Shown piece by piece: positions 43,612 to 53,057 of a DNA stretch of 64,000 nucleotides. Positions within the stretch are counted from its first letter, which is position 1; every line of letters begins with the position of its first letter. Under the pieces are notes generated by a model, which was given only the letters and a program-made list of their open reading frames with translations, was not told the origin of the DNA and ran no database searches. The position numbers and the translations under genes were made by a program. This DNA is from Bacillus sp. DTU_2020_1000418_1_SI_GHA_SEK_038 (GTDB lineage Bacteria > Bacillota > Bacilli > Bacillales > Cytobacillaceae), in contig NZ_CP135435.1 of NCBI RefSeq assembly GCF_032341175.1, positions 1,054,001 through 1,118,000 of the forward strand. The letters run 5' to 3'.

Positions 43612-44829
43612 ATGTTGACAGAAAGAAGAAAAACAAATGTCATTCAGCTTTGTCAATCGTTAGTAAGGTTAAAAAGCTATTCAGGAGAAGAAGATTTAGC
43701 AGCAAAAGAAATTAAGCACTATGCAGAACAGAACGGGTTTGACGATGTCATTGTTGATGAGCTAGGTAACGTCATCTTAGTCATGAAAGGGAATACAGAA
43801 GGACCTACAGTTCTATTAGATGGACATATTGATACAGTGCCAGTAAATGCGGATAGGTGGACATCGGATCCTTTTTCCGGTGAATTGAAGGATGGAAAAA
43901 TATACGGTCGTGGAACCTCTGATATGAAGGGGGCTGTTAGTGCAATGATTTGTGCGGCCGTAAACTTCGCAGAGGATACCGGCAAAAAGTTCTCAGGCAA
44001 AGTAGTCGTTTCTTGCAGTGTTCATGAAGAATGCTTTGAGGGAGTTGCGACACGAAGAGTAAGTGAAATTGTTAATCCAGACTTTGTTGTGATTGGGGAG
44101 GCCACCGATTTAAAATTAAATAGGGGGCAAAGAGGCCGGGCGGAAGTCGTGGTTGAAACGATTGGTAAACCGGCACATTCCTCGAATCCTGAAAAAGGAA
44201 ACAATGCTGTTTATCAGATGATGAAGCTTATTTCTGGAATTCGTAATCTGCCAATAATAGAGCATGATATTTTAGGGAAAGGAATCCTTGAGTTAACGGA
44301 TATTAAATCATCCCCGTACCCTGGTGCATCTGTTGTACCCTCTTTATGTACAGCGACTTTTGATCGCCGTTTATTGGTAGGGGAAACAAAAGAATCTGTA
44401 CTAGCACCTATACAAAGTTTAATAGAAAAGCTGGAATCGGAGAATCCAGAGTTTGAAGCGACTGTAAAATATGCTTTCGGTAAGGAAAGATGCTATACGG
44501 GAGCATCGATTCAAGATGAGCGGTTTTTCCCAGGCTGGTTATTCCATGACGAAGAAGATTTTGTTCAGCTTCCATTAAAGGAACTTGTTGCTATTGGCCT
44601 TCATTCAGAGTTATCTCATTATTCCTTCTGTACAAATGGAAGCCATTTCGCAGGTGAAGTGAATATACCGACAATCGGTTTTGGTCCTTCATTAGAATCT
44701 CAAGCCCATGTTGATAATGAGTATATTGAAATCGATCAATTGGTGAAAGCAGCGGCTGGGTACGCAGCGATCATAAAGGCACTAACCTCGTTAGAATTAA
44801 AGAAAAAGGAGACAGCCGATCATGTATGA
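43612..44829 (+). CDS. M20-family hydrolase, YgeY-like (ArgE/DapE fold)
   Basis: A 405-residue zinc peptidase-like enzyme: LLDGHIDTVP (first His and Asp), GRGTSDMKGAV (bridging Asp), SVHEECFEG (catalytic Glu and Glu ligand), VIGEATDLKLNRGQRGR, and the late His in ESQAHVDNEY. It is most like the YgeY/ArgE group that deacylates or decarbamoylates amino acids. Pairing with DAPAL suggests it frees diaminopropionate from an N-acyl or N-carbamoyl form. It overlaps the next gene by 8 nt. Confidence 0.9.
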   Translation: MLTERRKTNVIQLCQSLVRLKSYSGEEDLAAKEIKHYAEQNGFDDVIVDELGNVILVMKGNTEGPTVLLDGHIDTVPVNADRWTSDPFSGELKDGKIYGRGTSDMKGAVSAMICAAVNFAEDTGKKFSGKVVVSCSVHEECFEGVATRRVSEIVNPDFVVIGEATDLKLNRGQRGRAEVVVETIGKPAHSSNPEKGNNAVYQMMKLISGIRNLPIIEHDILGKGILELTDIKSSPYPGASVVPSLCTATFDRRLLVGETKESVLAPIQSLIEKLESENPEFEATVKYAFGKERCYTGASIQDERFFPGWLFHDEEDFVQLPLKELVAIGLHSELSHYSFCTNGSHFAGEVNIPTIGFGPSLESQAHVDNEYIEIDQLVKAAAGYAAIIKALTSLELKKKETADHV

Positions 44830-46450
44830 CTTAATCATTCGTAATGGAAAAATTATTGATGGGACTGGATCACCATGGTATTACGGGGACATAGCAATAA
44901 AGGATGGAAGAATTGCTAGAATTGGGAAACTATCTAATTGTCGTGCCATAGAGGAGATAGATGCAAGGAATCAGGTAGTGAGTCCCGGTTTTATTGATAT
45001 GCATACCCATTCAGACTTAGTGATATTAGATGAACCTTTGATTGAAGCTAAGGTTCGTCAAGGGATCACAACGGACTTACTTGGTCAGGATGGAATTGCC
45101 GCGGCACCGCTGCCAAAAGATTATGTGCCAGCCTGGAGAAAAAACTTAGCTGGCTTAGATGGGAATCCGCCAATAGATTGGGATTGGACAACTATTTCTG
45201 AATATTTAGATAAAATCGAGAGAATGAAGCCAAGCTACAATCTAGCCGTTCTCGCCCCCCATGGAAACATCAGAATGGAGGTCATGGGTCTTGATAATAG
45301 AGTTGCAACAGATGAGGAAATTAAGCAAATGCAAGAAGTTCTGCGGCGATCACTAAATGAAGGTGCAGTTGGCTTATCGACAGGATTGATTTACCCACCA
45401 TGTTGTTTTGCTGAGATGAAAGAATTAGAGGCGTTATGCGAAGTCATTGCCGATTATGGTGTTCCCCTAGTAATTCACCAAAGAAGTGAAGGGGATGAGA
45501 TCTTAGAATCGATGCAAGAATTAATGGATATGATGAAGCTTCGTGGTGCTCATCTCCATTTTTCTCACTTAAAGAATTGTGGAAAAGATAACTGGTACAA
45601 AACACCTGATGTTATAAAAATGATTGACAAGGCTCGAGAAGATGGTTTGGAAGTAACTTTTGATCAGTACCCTTATACTGCCGGAAGTACGATGTTAAGC
45701 GCGATACTCCCTCCTTGGGTACATGATGGAGGGACAGATCAGCTGCTTATGCGTTTAGAGGACCGTGAACTAAGGGAAAAAATGATGCGAGAAATGGCAA
45801 CAGGTTTCAAGGGCTGGGATAGTATGTCGAAGTGGGCTGGTTGGGATGGCATCATTATCACTTCCGTTGAATCGGCAGAGAAGCACTATTGTGTAGGGAA
45901 GACCATCAAAGAAATTGCTGAAATTGATCAAAGGGAAAATTGTGCGGAGGTGGCGCTAGATTTAATTTTACACGAGAAAAACGGTGTTGGAATGATTGAT
46001 TTTGTCATGAATGAAGAATCAGTAAAAATGATTCTATCTCATCCATCTGGCACAATCGGCAGCGATGGATTGTTGGGAGGGGAACCCCATCCTCGAGCAT
46101 TCGGATCCTTCCCTCGTATTCTTGGAAAGTATGTCAGAGAAGAAAAGGTCATGCCGTTGGAGGATATGATCCGAAGAATGACTTCACAACCAGCTAGAAT
46201 TATAGGTTTACAAGACCGAGGAATTTTAAGAGAAGGATTAGCTGCTGATATTGTCATTTTTAATCCGGATCATATTATCGACCAAGCTACTTATGAAAAG
46301 CCGCGACAGTATAGCTTAGGGATTGATACGGTCATTGTCAATGGAGAAGTCGTTATTCATGTCGAAAAGGCTTACAGAAAGCCAGCTGGAAAGGTGGTGA
46401 GGAGAAAGTACAATGTAGAGGTGCAAGGAAATACTAGCTATATATATTAA
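44822..46450 (+). CDS. D-aminoacylase-like amidohydrolase (N-acyl-D-amino-acid deacylase family)
   Basis: A 542-residue amidohydrolase. DMHTHSDL (His61, His63) opens the metal site. Later come VIHQRSEGDEI, LHFSHLKNCGKDNW and GSDGLLGGEPHPRAFG (catalytic Asp). These match D-aminoacylase/N-acyl-D-glutamate deacylase. The Cys of the usual GNCG loop is replaced (LLGQDGIAAAP), so metal coordination may differ. Start ATG 44822 lies within the end of the preceding gene, showing translational coupling. Likely acts on an acylated D-amino acid, perhaps the transported substrate. Confidence 0.88.
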   Translation: MYDLIIRNGKIIDGTGSPWYYGDIAIKDGRIARIGKLSNCRAIEEIDARNQVVSPGFIDMHTHSDLVILDEPLIEAKVRQGITTDLLGQDGIAAAPLPKDYVPAWRKNLAGLDGNPPIDWDWTTISEYLDKIERMKPSYNLAVLAPHGNIRMEVMGLDNRVATDEEIKQMQEVLRRSLNEGAVGLSTGLIYPPCCFAEMKELEALCEVIADYGVPLVIHQRSEGDEILESMQELMDMMKLRGAHLHFSHLKNCGKDNWYKTPDVIKMIDKAREDGLEVTFDQYPYTAGSTMLSAILPPWVHDGGTDQLLMRLEDRELREKMMREMATGFKGWDSMSKWAGWDGIIITSVESAEKHYCVGKTIKEIAEIDQRENCAEVALDLILHEKNGVGMIDFVMNEESVKMILSHPSGTIGSDGLLGGEPHPRAFGSFPRILGKYVREEKVMPLEDMIRRMTSQPARIIGLQDRGILREGLAADIVIFNPDHIIDQATYEKPRQYSLGIDTVIVNGEVVIHVEKAYRKPAGKVVRRKYNVEVQGNTSYIY

Positions 46451-46590
46451 TATTCCTGCAGAATGATGAGGCTTCTAAATTTTTCAGCTAAGGAAGAGGA
46501 ACAAGGGATTTCAAGCTATTTTTCTAGATATAGATTATAGACAACAATTGAAAGGTAGATGACGGTTTTTTAAAAAAAGGAGGAATGTTT

Positions 46591-48048
46591 GTGGGAGCTG
46601 GTATCGTAGTAATAGGGATTGTCGTTGTGTATTTGGCAATTATGGTTTATATCGGTTATGCATCCTCGAAAAAAATCGAAAATAATGAAGACTTTTTAGT
46701 TGCAGGTCGAAAAATGGGTCCGTGGCTGCTGGCAGGAAGCTTGGCCGCTACTGAAGTAGGCGGGGGTTCCACATTAGGGGTAGTATCAAAAGCATATGGA
46801 GATTGGGGGCTGTCTGCGTTTTGGTATGTTTCAGCAATGGCTGTGGCCTTTATCATCCTTGCTTTTATAGCTCCGTTATTGAGGCGTTCTTTAGTAAAGA
46901 CAGTTCCGGAGTTTTTTGCAAAAAGATACGGTCCAAAAAACGGATTTATTACTTCAATCATCATGTTACTTCCAATGGTTGGATTGACTGCTGTTCAGTT
47001 AATCGCTTCAGCAACGATTTTGTCAGTGATGACAGGGTGGGATTATAATTTATCTGTTGTTGTTGTTACGGTAGTAGTTGCCGCATACAGTGTAATGGGT
47101 GGAATGTTCAGTGTAGTCTATACGGATGTTGTGCAGTGGGTGTTTATTGTAGTGGGAATGGCGTTAATTATTCCGTTCGCCTTGAATGCTGGTGGTGGTT
47201 TTGCAGAATTAACTGTAAATGTTCCAGCTGAGAAATGGAATATGTTTGATGGTGCAGGCATCGGGACAATTATCGCTTTAATCGTCATGTATATTGCTTC
47301 CTTTACAGTTGGTCAGGAAGCCGTTCAACGTTATTACGCTGCGAAAGATGAAAAATCAGCAAAATATGCATCTATTATCACATCAATCGTATATGCCATT
47401 TTTGCCTTTATTCCTGCAGTCATCGGTATTTTAATGTATGGCATGGTCCAAAATGGAATCATAGATGAATCCATTATGACGGAACGTGGTGCCAATTATG
47501 CCCTTCCATTAATGGCATTAGAGGTTTTACCTTCATACGTGGTAGGAATTTTATTCGCTGCTCTTATCTCCGCAACGATGTCAAGTGCCTCAAGTAATCT
47601 TTTAGCTGCTGGCTCAATTTTTACAAATGATATTTACAAACCATATTTAAAAAAGACTGCTACAGATGCAGAACAATTAAAAATGATCAGATGGACAATG
47701 GTAATCGTTTGTGGCTTAAGCCTTGCCATTGCAGTCTTCAATTTTGCAGATATTATCACTCTTCTTATGTTCTCCTTTACGCTAAGGGCTGGTGGAGCCT
47801 TTATTCCATATTTAATTGGGCACATTTGGGAACGAGCTACAGCTGCGGGAAGTATGACATCACTCATCCTAGGAAGTATTACTGTTGCTCTAGCTGAACG
47901 TGGAATAATCAACTTTTTCAATTTAGATCCAATATATCCTGCGTTAATTGTCAGCGCGATTTCATTCTATATTGTTTCCATATTTACAAAGGGAACAAAA
48001 CAGAACATGGTAAAGTTTCATGAAGATAAAGAGCAAAATATGTCATAA
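46591..48048 (+). CDS. Sodium:solute symporter (SSS family)
   Basis: GTG 46591 is seven bases after AGGAGG; the in-frame ATG at 46585 is too close. The 485-residue protein has about 13 TM helices; DFLVAGRKMGPWLLAGSLAATEVGGGSTLG is the SSS start signature, and SATMSSASSNLLAAGSIFTNDIY marks the family Na+ site helix. It should import the acylated amino acid substrate of the operon with Na+. It is 134 nt from the deacylase gene but in the same orientation, and ends with repeat A as terminator. Confidence 0.92.
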   Translation: MGAGIVVIGIVVVYLAIMVYIGYASSKKIENNEDFLVAGRKMGPWLLAGSLAATEVGGGSTLGVVSKAYGDWGLSAFWYVSAMAVAFIILAFIAPLLRRSLVKTVPEFFAKRYGPKNGFITSIIMLLPMVGLTAVQLIASATILSVMTGWDYNLSVVVVTVVVAAYSVMGGMFSVVYTDVVQWVFIVVGMALIIPFALNAGGGFAELTVNVPAEKWNMFDGAGIGTIIALIVMYIASFTVGQEAVQRYYAAKDEKSAKYASIITSIVYAIFAFIPAVIGILMYGMVQNGIIDESIMTERGANYALPLMALEVLPSYVVGILFAALISATMSSASSNLLAAGSIFTNDIYKPYLKKTATDAEQLKMIRWTMVIVCGLSLAIAVFNFADIITLLMFSFTLRAGGAFIPYLIGHIWERATAAGSMTSLILGSITVALAERGIINFFNLDPIYPALIVSAISFYIVSIFTKGTKQNMVKFHEDKEQNMS

Positions 48049-48090
48049 AATATTAGAATATTAAAAAAATAAAAGTGTTCTATTTTAAAA

Positions 48091-48136
48091 AATGTGCCTG
48101 CCCCTTAGTTTAGTCTTACTGGGGGGCAGGCACATT
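48091..48136. terminator. Repeat A hairpin after the symporter gene
   Basis: AATGTGCCTGCCCC pairs perfectly (14 bp) with GGGGCAGGCACATT around a TTAGTTTAGTCTTACTGG loop. Confidence 0.75.
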
Positions 48137-48433
48137 ATTTATTCGACATCGATATGTTAAAAATCGGTGTCTTTTTATTTAATGGGAAGGAACTTCACGA
48201 AAATTATAGGAGCCTTGGTGGTGGTACCTGGATGAAATTGATGAGGGCAACTTACCATTTGGTGTTACATCATTTGTACATGGAGAGGTAATTTAATTTT
48301 ACTAGGAAAACATGGGGAGCGTCCCCGTGTTTTTGAATAACGAAGAAATAATGGTAGTTGAGCAGTCATATATTCCTAATGAAACTCGAAATGGAAAGCC
48401 ATTACTTAGCAAGAAAAGGATAGGGGGATTCCA
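48137..48433. other. Intergenic region, no gene recognised
   Basis: About 300 bp between repeat A and the beta-lactamase-like gene. One frame around 48229-48294 reads YLDEIDEGNLPFGVTSFVHG, which looks like the tail of a protein but has no start or domain I can identify; it may be a gene remnant. Confidence 0.3.
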
Positions 48434-49465
48434 TTGTTAAAAACCATGAATCAAGCCTATATGGATGATTTAGTATCAAATGCGGTGTCCAAGAAACACA
48501 TTTTCGGTGCTGTATTATGTGTTGAAAAGGGAGATGACTCGTTATCACTAATCAGTGCTGCTGGAAACCTAAAGACAAATCGGCCCTATTTCATAGCGAG
48601 TGTAACAAAATTATATGTAACCGCAGTCTTGTTAAAATTAAGAGCAGAAAATCGCCTGCAACTTCATGATAAAATCTCCAAATATTTATCTAAAGATATC
48701 CTGCACAAACTCCACATGATTAACGGTATAGATCACTCCAAGGTAATAACCATTCAACATTTAATGTCTAATACATCGGGAATTCCTGATTACTTTACTA
48801 GTGATGTAATTGCCGAATTAACGGCAGGAAAAGATCAAGGCTGGGGCTTCGAGAAAACCATCACAAGTGCAAAACAGAAAAAACCGAAATTTATCCCTGG
48901 AAAAAGGGCTCATTATTCAGATACCAATTATCAGCTTTTAGGAAAAATCATTGAAACTATTACAGAGAAAGATATTCTTACAGTATTCAAGGAGGTTATT
49001 TTTGATGAACTAGCATTAGAGACAACATACCTATTTGAAAAACTGAACGATGTAAAGCCGGCACCACTCTATTTCAAAGATAAGGAACTACATTTGCCTT
49101 TATACATGTCTTCTATAGGACCAGAAGGAGGTATTGTATCGACAGCGAGAGAATCTATGATTTTTTTAAAAGCCTTTATGAGTGGACGCTTTTTTCCAAA
49201 AGAATATTTTAATGAGCTAAGAAATTGGAAGATCCTTTTTGGTCCAGGATTATTTTTTTATGGGATGGGGATAGCAAGTCAGCCCATATCTATTAGACAA
49301 TTTAAGGAGGGATTAATTGGACATTGGGGTCAAACAGGTGCTTTTTCGTTTTACCATCCAAAGACGGATCTTTACTTTACAGGAACGGTTAATCAGTTTT
49401 ATGGGCATAGAGTTGCAGCAAAGATGATGATAGAAGTCATCAAGATGTATAAATCGGAGAGCTGA
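48434..49465 (+). CDS. Serine beta-lactamase-like protein (class C / DD-peptidase fold)
   Basis: TTG 48434 is six bases after AGGGGG; an ATG at 48446 is the alternative. The 343-residue protein has the SxxK active site (ASVTK, Ser56/Lys59), the YxN-like AHYSDTNYQLLG, and HWG at GHWGQTGAF in place of KTG. It has no signal peptide, which points to a cytosolic esterase or peptidase rather than a secreted resistance enzyme. A frameshifted partial copy of its last ~115 codons lies at 57905-58243. Confidence 0.85.
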   Translation: MLKTMNQAYMDDLVSNAVSKKHIFGAVLCVEKGDDSLSLISAAGNLKTNRPYFIASVTKLYVTAVLLKLRAENRLQLHDKISKYLSKDILHKLHMINGIDHSKVITIQHLMSNTSGIPDYFTSDVIAELTAGKDQGWGFEKTITSAKQKKPKFIPGKRAHYSDTNYQLLGKIIETITEKDILTVFKEVIFDELALETTYLFEKLNDVKPAPLYFKDKELHLPLYMSSIGPEGGIVSTARESMIFLKAFMSGRFFPKEYFNELRNWKILFGPGLFFYGMGIASQPISIRQFKEGLIGHWGQTGAFSFYHPKTDLYFTGTVNQFYGHRVAAKMMIEVIKMYKSES

Positions 49466-49554
49466 TTGACATACAGGGATTACCAATAATGAAGCAGCAG
49501 GTGGCTGCAAATGTAAGAAGCATCAATTGAATTAGGTTCCTTAAAAATCAACTA

Positions 49555-49588
49555 AAAAGATCCATCATCTTATTTAATGATGGATCTG
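49555..49588 (-). terminator. Terminator overlapping the stop of the small zinc-ribbon-like gene
   Basis: GATCCATCAT pairs with ATGATGGATC (10 bp), followed by TTTTTAG on the minus strand. Confidence 0.75.
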
Positions 49589-49758
49589 CATACAGGGCAG
49601 TTAATTTCTTTAGATTGTTTGAATTTAATATTTTTAAGATCATTTCGGGTGAATGTGGAAAATGGATTGTATTTTTTTCCGCACTCTGATAGGTTTTTGT
49701 CTTTTACAGCATGCCTTACTTGTGTATTGTTACAAAAAAATGTTGGATAAAATATCAT
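49570..49758 (-). CDS. Small Cys-containing protein, 62 residues
   Basis: The start at 49758 (MIFYPTFFC) is chosen because GAGGGAGA precedes it; the frame continues 10 codons further without a site. Four Cys: FFC, SECGKKY and a C-terminal CPVC, which could form a zinc ribbon. No family recognised. The terminator directly after the stop supports a real gene. Confidence 0.55.
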   Translation of the reverse strand: MIFYPTFFCNNTQVRHAVKDKNLSECGKKYNPFSTFTRNDLKNIKFKQSKEINCPVCRSIIK

Positions 49759-49788
49759 TATTCTCCCTCTTAATGAAAAATTAGGCAA

Positions 49789-50375
49789 ATTAGAAAGAGA
49801 TCAATATTCGATAGAAATACAAGAAAAATTCTTGGCAACCCGGCTGCCATGACAATAAATGTTTTAGGCCCGTAGCTTTGCGTCTTTTACTTTCGTAAAA
49901 TTTGCCCATATTAAAGTTAACATATTTTGTTGTAAAAAGGTGAATAATGTCGAAAATATTAATTGAAAATTTACAATTTGAACAATTTGAAACTTGGGAG
50001 TTATTAAGTTTCTTATTATAAATTCCTTCTTCTGAGTTACAGGGCAAGGCATGCGTTAGGCACAATAAGGATTTTTTGGGCCTTGCCCTGTAGAGCTTCC
50101 AATAGGGATTTGATATAGCTCTGTGATAAAAAAGCCTTTGAAAAATAGATCAATAATTAAGAAATACCCATACTCGTTTGTTAACAAAAAAGTAGCCTTT
50201 CTTTTGAGAGGCGCTTTTTTTTGGACGGGTATCTACCTGTGTTACTCTAGAATACATTACTTAAAAAGGTGGTTTAATAGATTTAAATCTAAATGTAAAA
50301 ATATTAAACAGATTTTCAACCGAAAATAGACGTAGTATACTAATCATTGAAATTCATTGAAAGTCGAGGATTACC
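49789..50375. other. Gene-poor stretch
   Basis: Besides the inverted repeat above, it holds a 24-codon frame at 49947-50021 (MSKILIENLQFEQFETWELL...) with only a weak AAGGTG. It also has a weak hairpin with T8 near 50190-50223. A 68-codon frame at 50123-50329 has no ribosome site. None is convincing as a gene. Confidence 0.35.
50039..50091. repeat. 12-bp perfect inverted repeat with 29-nt loop
   Basis: ACAGGGCAAGGC (50039-50050) and GCCTTGCCCTGT (50080-50091) frame a loop that contains GCGTTAGGCACAATAAGG. It is in a gene-poor stretch, with no T-tail, and is not similar to the other repeats. Confidence 0.6.
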
Positions 50376-52076
50376 ATGATAAAAAAGCTGACAGAACTCT
50401 TGCGTCCTACTAACCTTCTAGTAATCATTATCTTAATTGTTTTTCCAATCATTCCGATGACATTTATTAGGGCGCTAAATCTAGAAATTGCTGAACCAGA
50501 TACATTAGCCTATTTTGGTTCAATTTTAGGGGGAATATTAACACTTGTTGGGGTGTCTTTAACGATTAGACATTCTGATAATTCATATAAGAAGGCGTTT
50601 GACAAAAACTTAGAAAATGAATTTATTCAATCCTTTCCTCAAAAAATAGAAGCCATTAATAATGTAAAAATTGAAAGTGAAAAATTCCTTTCTGAATTTA
50701 AATCTATGATTGGTCAAGTTATTGAACAACCAGATGCAGCAGGGATAAACTCTGAAACTCTTAAGGAGTTAAAAAATAATTATAGCCTTAAACTTTTACC
50801 AGTGGCAGCAAAATTGGACGGTCATGTCTATGTTGAAGTGATCCATTATTTAGAGGAAATGGATCATTTTAATGATTTTATCCTTGATAAAGATCGGTAT
50901 ATCGAACGTAATGGTCTTGAAATGTTTAAGGAAGAATTTAAAGTAAAGTATGCACAGGCGTGTCTTAAAATAAGTCGTTCCATCGAATTTTTTGATGAAT
51001 ATCAAAAATCAATGGGGGATTACTTTACAAAGATCACAAAAGATAAGAATCTTTGGAAGCCTAACCCAATACTTAGTCATCAACAGAGAAAAAGAAAACT
51101 GTATGAAAAGCTCTTCCTGAGAGTCGGTCAATCTAAGAGAGAAAAATTTAAGATTACGGTTGCACATAATCAAACCTCTCTTGAAAATCCTTATCATTTA
51201 GGGATGCAGAAATTTAAAGAAGTAGTCGAAACAGCATCAAATGATGCGATTCAAGTTGAAATTCACCCTGGGACACTCGGAACAAATGAGGTTGAATTAT
51301 TGAACAAGCTTCAAAAAGGAACCATTGATGTCATTGTCGTTTCCCCAAATGTCGTATCAAGGACAGGGATTCATGAACTTGATCTCTTAACTTTACCTTA
51401 TCTTTTTGACAGCTACGAGCATTGGGAGAGAGCGGTGGATGGGAAAGTTGGACGGTACATTTCTTCTCTAATTAAAAGAAAGTCAAATAATCGGTTACAC
51501 GTCTTAGGCTACTTGTCAGCCGGTGTCAGACATTACTATGGAAAGAAACCTATTGTTGGATTAGATGATTTAAAAGGAATGACCGTACGAACACAAACAG
51601 CAGGTGTTGCAGCGGACTATTTAACAAAAATCGGTGCCATTACGACCTCTATGGTTTGGGGGGAAATCTACCAGGGACTCCAACAAAAAACGATTGATTT
51701 TGCAGAGAATGCATATCCTTACTTTGTTGAACAGAACCATCATAAAACAGATAATGGAAAATATATCACGGAAACAGGTCACGATTATACAACTCGCTTT
51801 TTGTTAATGAATGGAAAGAAATATGCGGCTTTATCAAGACAACAGAAAAAAGTTCTTATGGAAGCAGTTAAAGCAGCTGTTGATGAGGAAAGACAAGCAT
51901 TATATGATCAGGAAGCAGTGTACAAGGAAATCGCTTTACAAGATGGAGCAGAAATATTCCAAATTGATCCTCAGCCTTTTAAACAAATTGTGGAGCCTAT
52001 CCAACAAATGTTAGCAAAAGATATTGAAACAGAGAATCTGTTAAAAACGATTAAGGAATTAAAACAGATTAGTTAG
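50376..52076 (+). CDS. Membrane-anchored TRAP (DctP-type) binding-domain protein, unusual fusion
   Basis: A 566-residue protein. TM helices at about 13-31 and 44-64 with a short acidic loop between, a largely helical middle domain (about 65-250), then a DctP/TAXI-style solute-binding domain (257-566): KFKITVAHNQTSLENPYHLGMQKFKEVVE, LQKGTIDVIVVSP, LLTLPYLFDSYEHWERAV, and LKGMTVRTQTAG with the conserved binding Arg. No DctQ/DctM genes are nearby. By the positive-inside rule the C-terminal binding domain would face the cytosol, which is odd for a uptake receptor. It may be an intracellular sensor. Confidence 0.75.
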   Translation: MIKKLTELLRPTNLLVIIILIVFPIIPMTFIRALNLEIAEPDTLAYFGSILGGILTLVGVSLTIRHSDNSYKKAFDKNLENEFIQSFPQKIEAINNVKIESEKFLSEFKSMIGQVIEQPDAAGINSETLKELKNNYSLKLLPVAAKLDGHVYVEVIHYLEEMDHFNDFILDKDRYIERNGLEMFKEEFKVKYAQACLKISRSIEFFDEYQKSMGDYFTKITKDKNLWKPNPILSHQQRKRKLYEKLFLRVGQSKREKFKITVAHNQTSLENPYHLGMQKFKEVVETASNDAIQVEIHPGTLGTNEVELLNKLQKGTIDVIVVSPNVVSRTGIHELDLLTLPYLFDSYEHWERAVDGKVGRYISSLIKRKSNNRLHVLGYLSAGVRHYYGKKPIVGLDDLKGMTVRTQTAGVAADYLTKIGAITTSMVWGEIYQGLQQKTIDFAENAYPYFVEQNHHKTDNGKYITETGHDYTTRFLLMNGKKYAALSRQQKKVLMEAVKAAVDEERQALYDQEAVYKEIALQDGAEIFQIDPQPFKQIVEPIQQMLAKDIETENLLKTIKELKQIS

Positions 52077-52560
52077 GTCAAGGTAATTCCTCTGTTTTTT
52101 TGGAATTTGGAGTTGGTAAACGCAAGCACCTTTCGTGTTGCCATATACACTCTGGACATGTGGGTGCTGCTCACTGCTTGTAAGAAAATAATAATACGAG
52201 ATGTAACATTGAAAAGCCTTTCCATTTGGGAAGGCTATTCGTTTTTGTAAATATAAAAAAGTTCCTAATTTCTGCGTTGCCGGGTCGAGGATTGAAATTT
52301 CCTAAAATAAACTTAGCTAATTAAGACTAAAGTGTGCGATTGGCTCTAAGATAAATTTTTTTAGAACATGTCATTAAGGAAGAAAACCGCAGGAAATAGG
52401 ATTAACCATCTATGTATTTATAAACATTTTTATATTTTAAGCTGCGGCTTTTGTATTTGTAGTTTGAAAAACGGATAAAAGCAAGAATTTTAGCTGATAG
52501 GCAAGTTACCAAAACCAGCTTCAAGAAATAAGTTAATTGTAAGGCGAAGGGAGGGAGAAA
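52077..52560. other. Intergenic region with terminator-like hairpin
   Basis: AGCCTT...AAGGCT at 52215-52236, followed by TTCGTTTTTG, probably ends the TRAP-like gene. The rest holds GCCGCAG/CTGCGGC arms about 60 nt apart (52388-52454) but no gene. Confidence 0.5.
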
Positions 52561-53037
52561 ATGGGTAGACGAATAAAACATACTTCAAATGATGTGGATC
52601 AGTTAGCTAGGCTCATGCTCGCGGAAGGGATTGGTGAAGGACCCAAAGGGATGAACATGGTAGGAACGGTTGTGGCCAATCGAGTCGAAGCTGACTGTGC
52701 TCCTGACTTCAAGGGGTTGCGCAACATCAGACATGCGATTTATCAAACTATACCTGGGACTGGAATTCCTCATTTCGAGCCAGTCTTAAATGGAACATTA
52801 TATACACAACGTCCAAAAGAAGCTGACCTCCAAAGGGCTAGGGATTTGCTGCAGGGTTATAGGGAACCTCGGTCTAGAATGAATTTGTGGTTTTTTAACC
52901 CCAGTCCGGGGAAAAAATTCCGAGCTCCTTGTACCGCCACGATGCCAAGATCCCCCAATACGACGTTCGATCATGCCTACAGGAATCATTGCTTCTATGT
53001 AGCTGTACCAGGCTACTGTGAAGAGTTTTATAGGTAA
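52561..53037 (+). CDS. cwlJ: Spore cortex-lytic enzyme CwlJ
   Basis: A 158-residue SleB/CwlJ-type hydrolase without signal peptide. LARLMLAEGIGEGPKGMNMVGTVVANRVEADC contains the catalytic Glu. YQTIPGTGIPHFEP and LWFFNPSPGKKFRAPC continue the fold. CwlJ degrades cortex peptidoglycan during germination triggered by Ca-DPA and needs GerQ for its location in the coat. It is followed after 20 nt by gerQ. GGGAGGGAG precedes the ATG. Confidence 0.92.
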   Translation: MGRRIKHTSNDVDQLARLMLAEGIGEGPKGMNMVGTVVANRVEADCAPDFKGLRNIRHAIYQTIPGTGIPHFEPVLNGTLYTQRPKEADLQRARDLLQGYREPRSRMNLWFFNPSPGKKFRAPCTATMPRSPNTTFDHAYRNHCFYVAVPGYCEEFYR

Positions 53038-53057
53038 ATTAAAAGGAGCTGATCTTC

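Noticed and set aside
49947..50021. 24-codon frame as a signalling peptide
   Set aside because: No signal peptide, weak ribosome site and no adjacent Rap/PlcR-type receptor.
49790..50065. 91- and 62-codon minus-strand frames
   Set aside because: No ribosome site, no domain, and they run into the inverted repeat at 50039-50091.
50123..50329. 68-codon basic plus-strand frame
   Set aside because: GTG start without a ribosome site; overlaps a terminator-like hairpin; composition reflects A/T-rich DNA.
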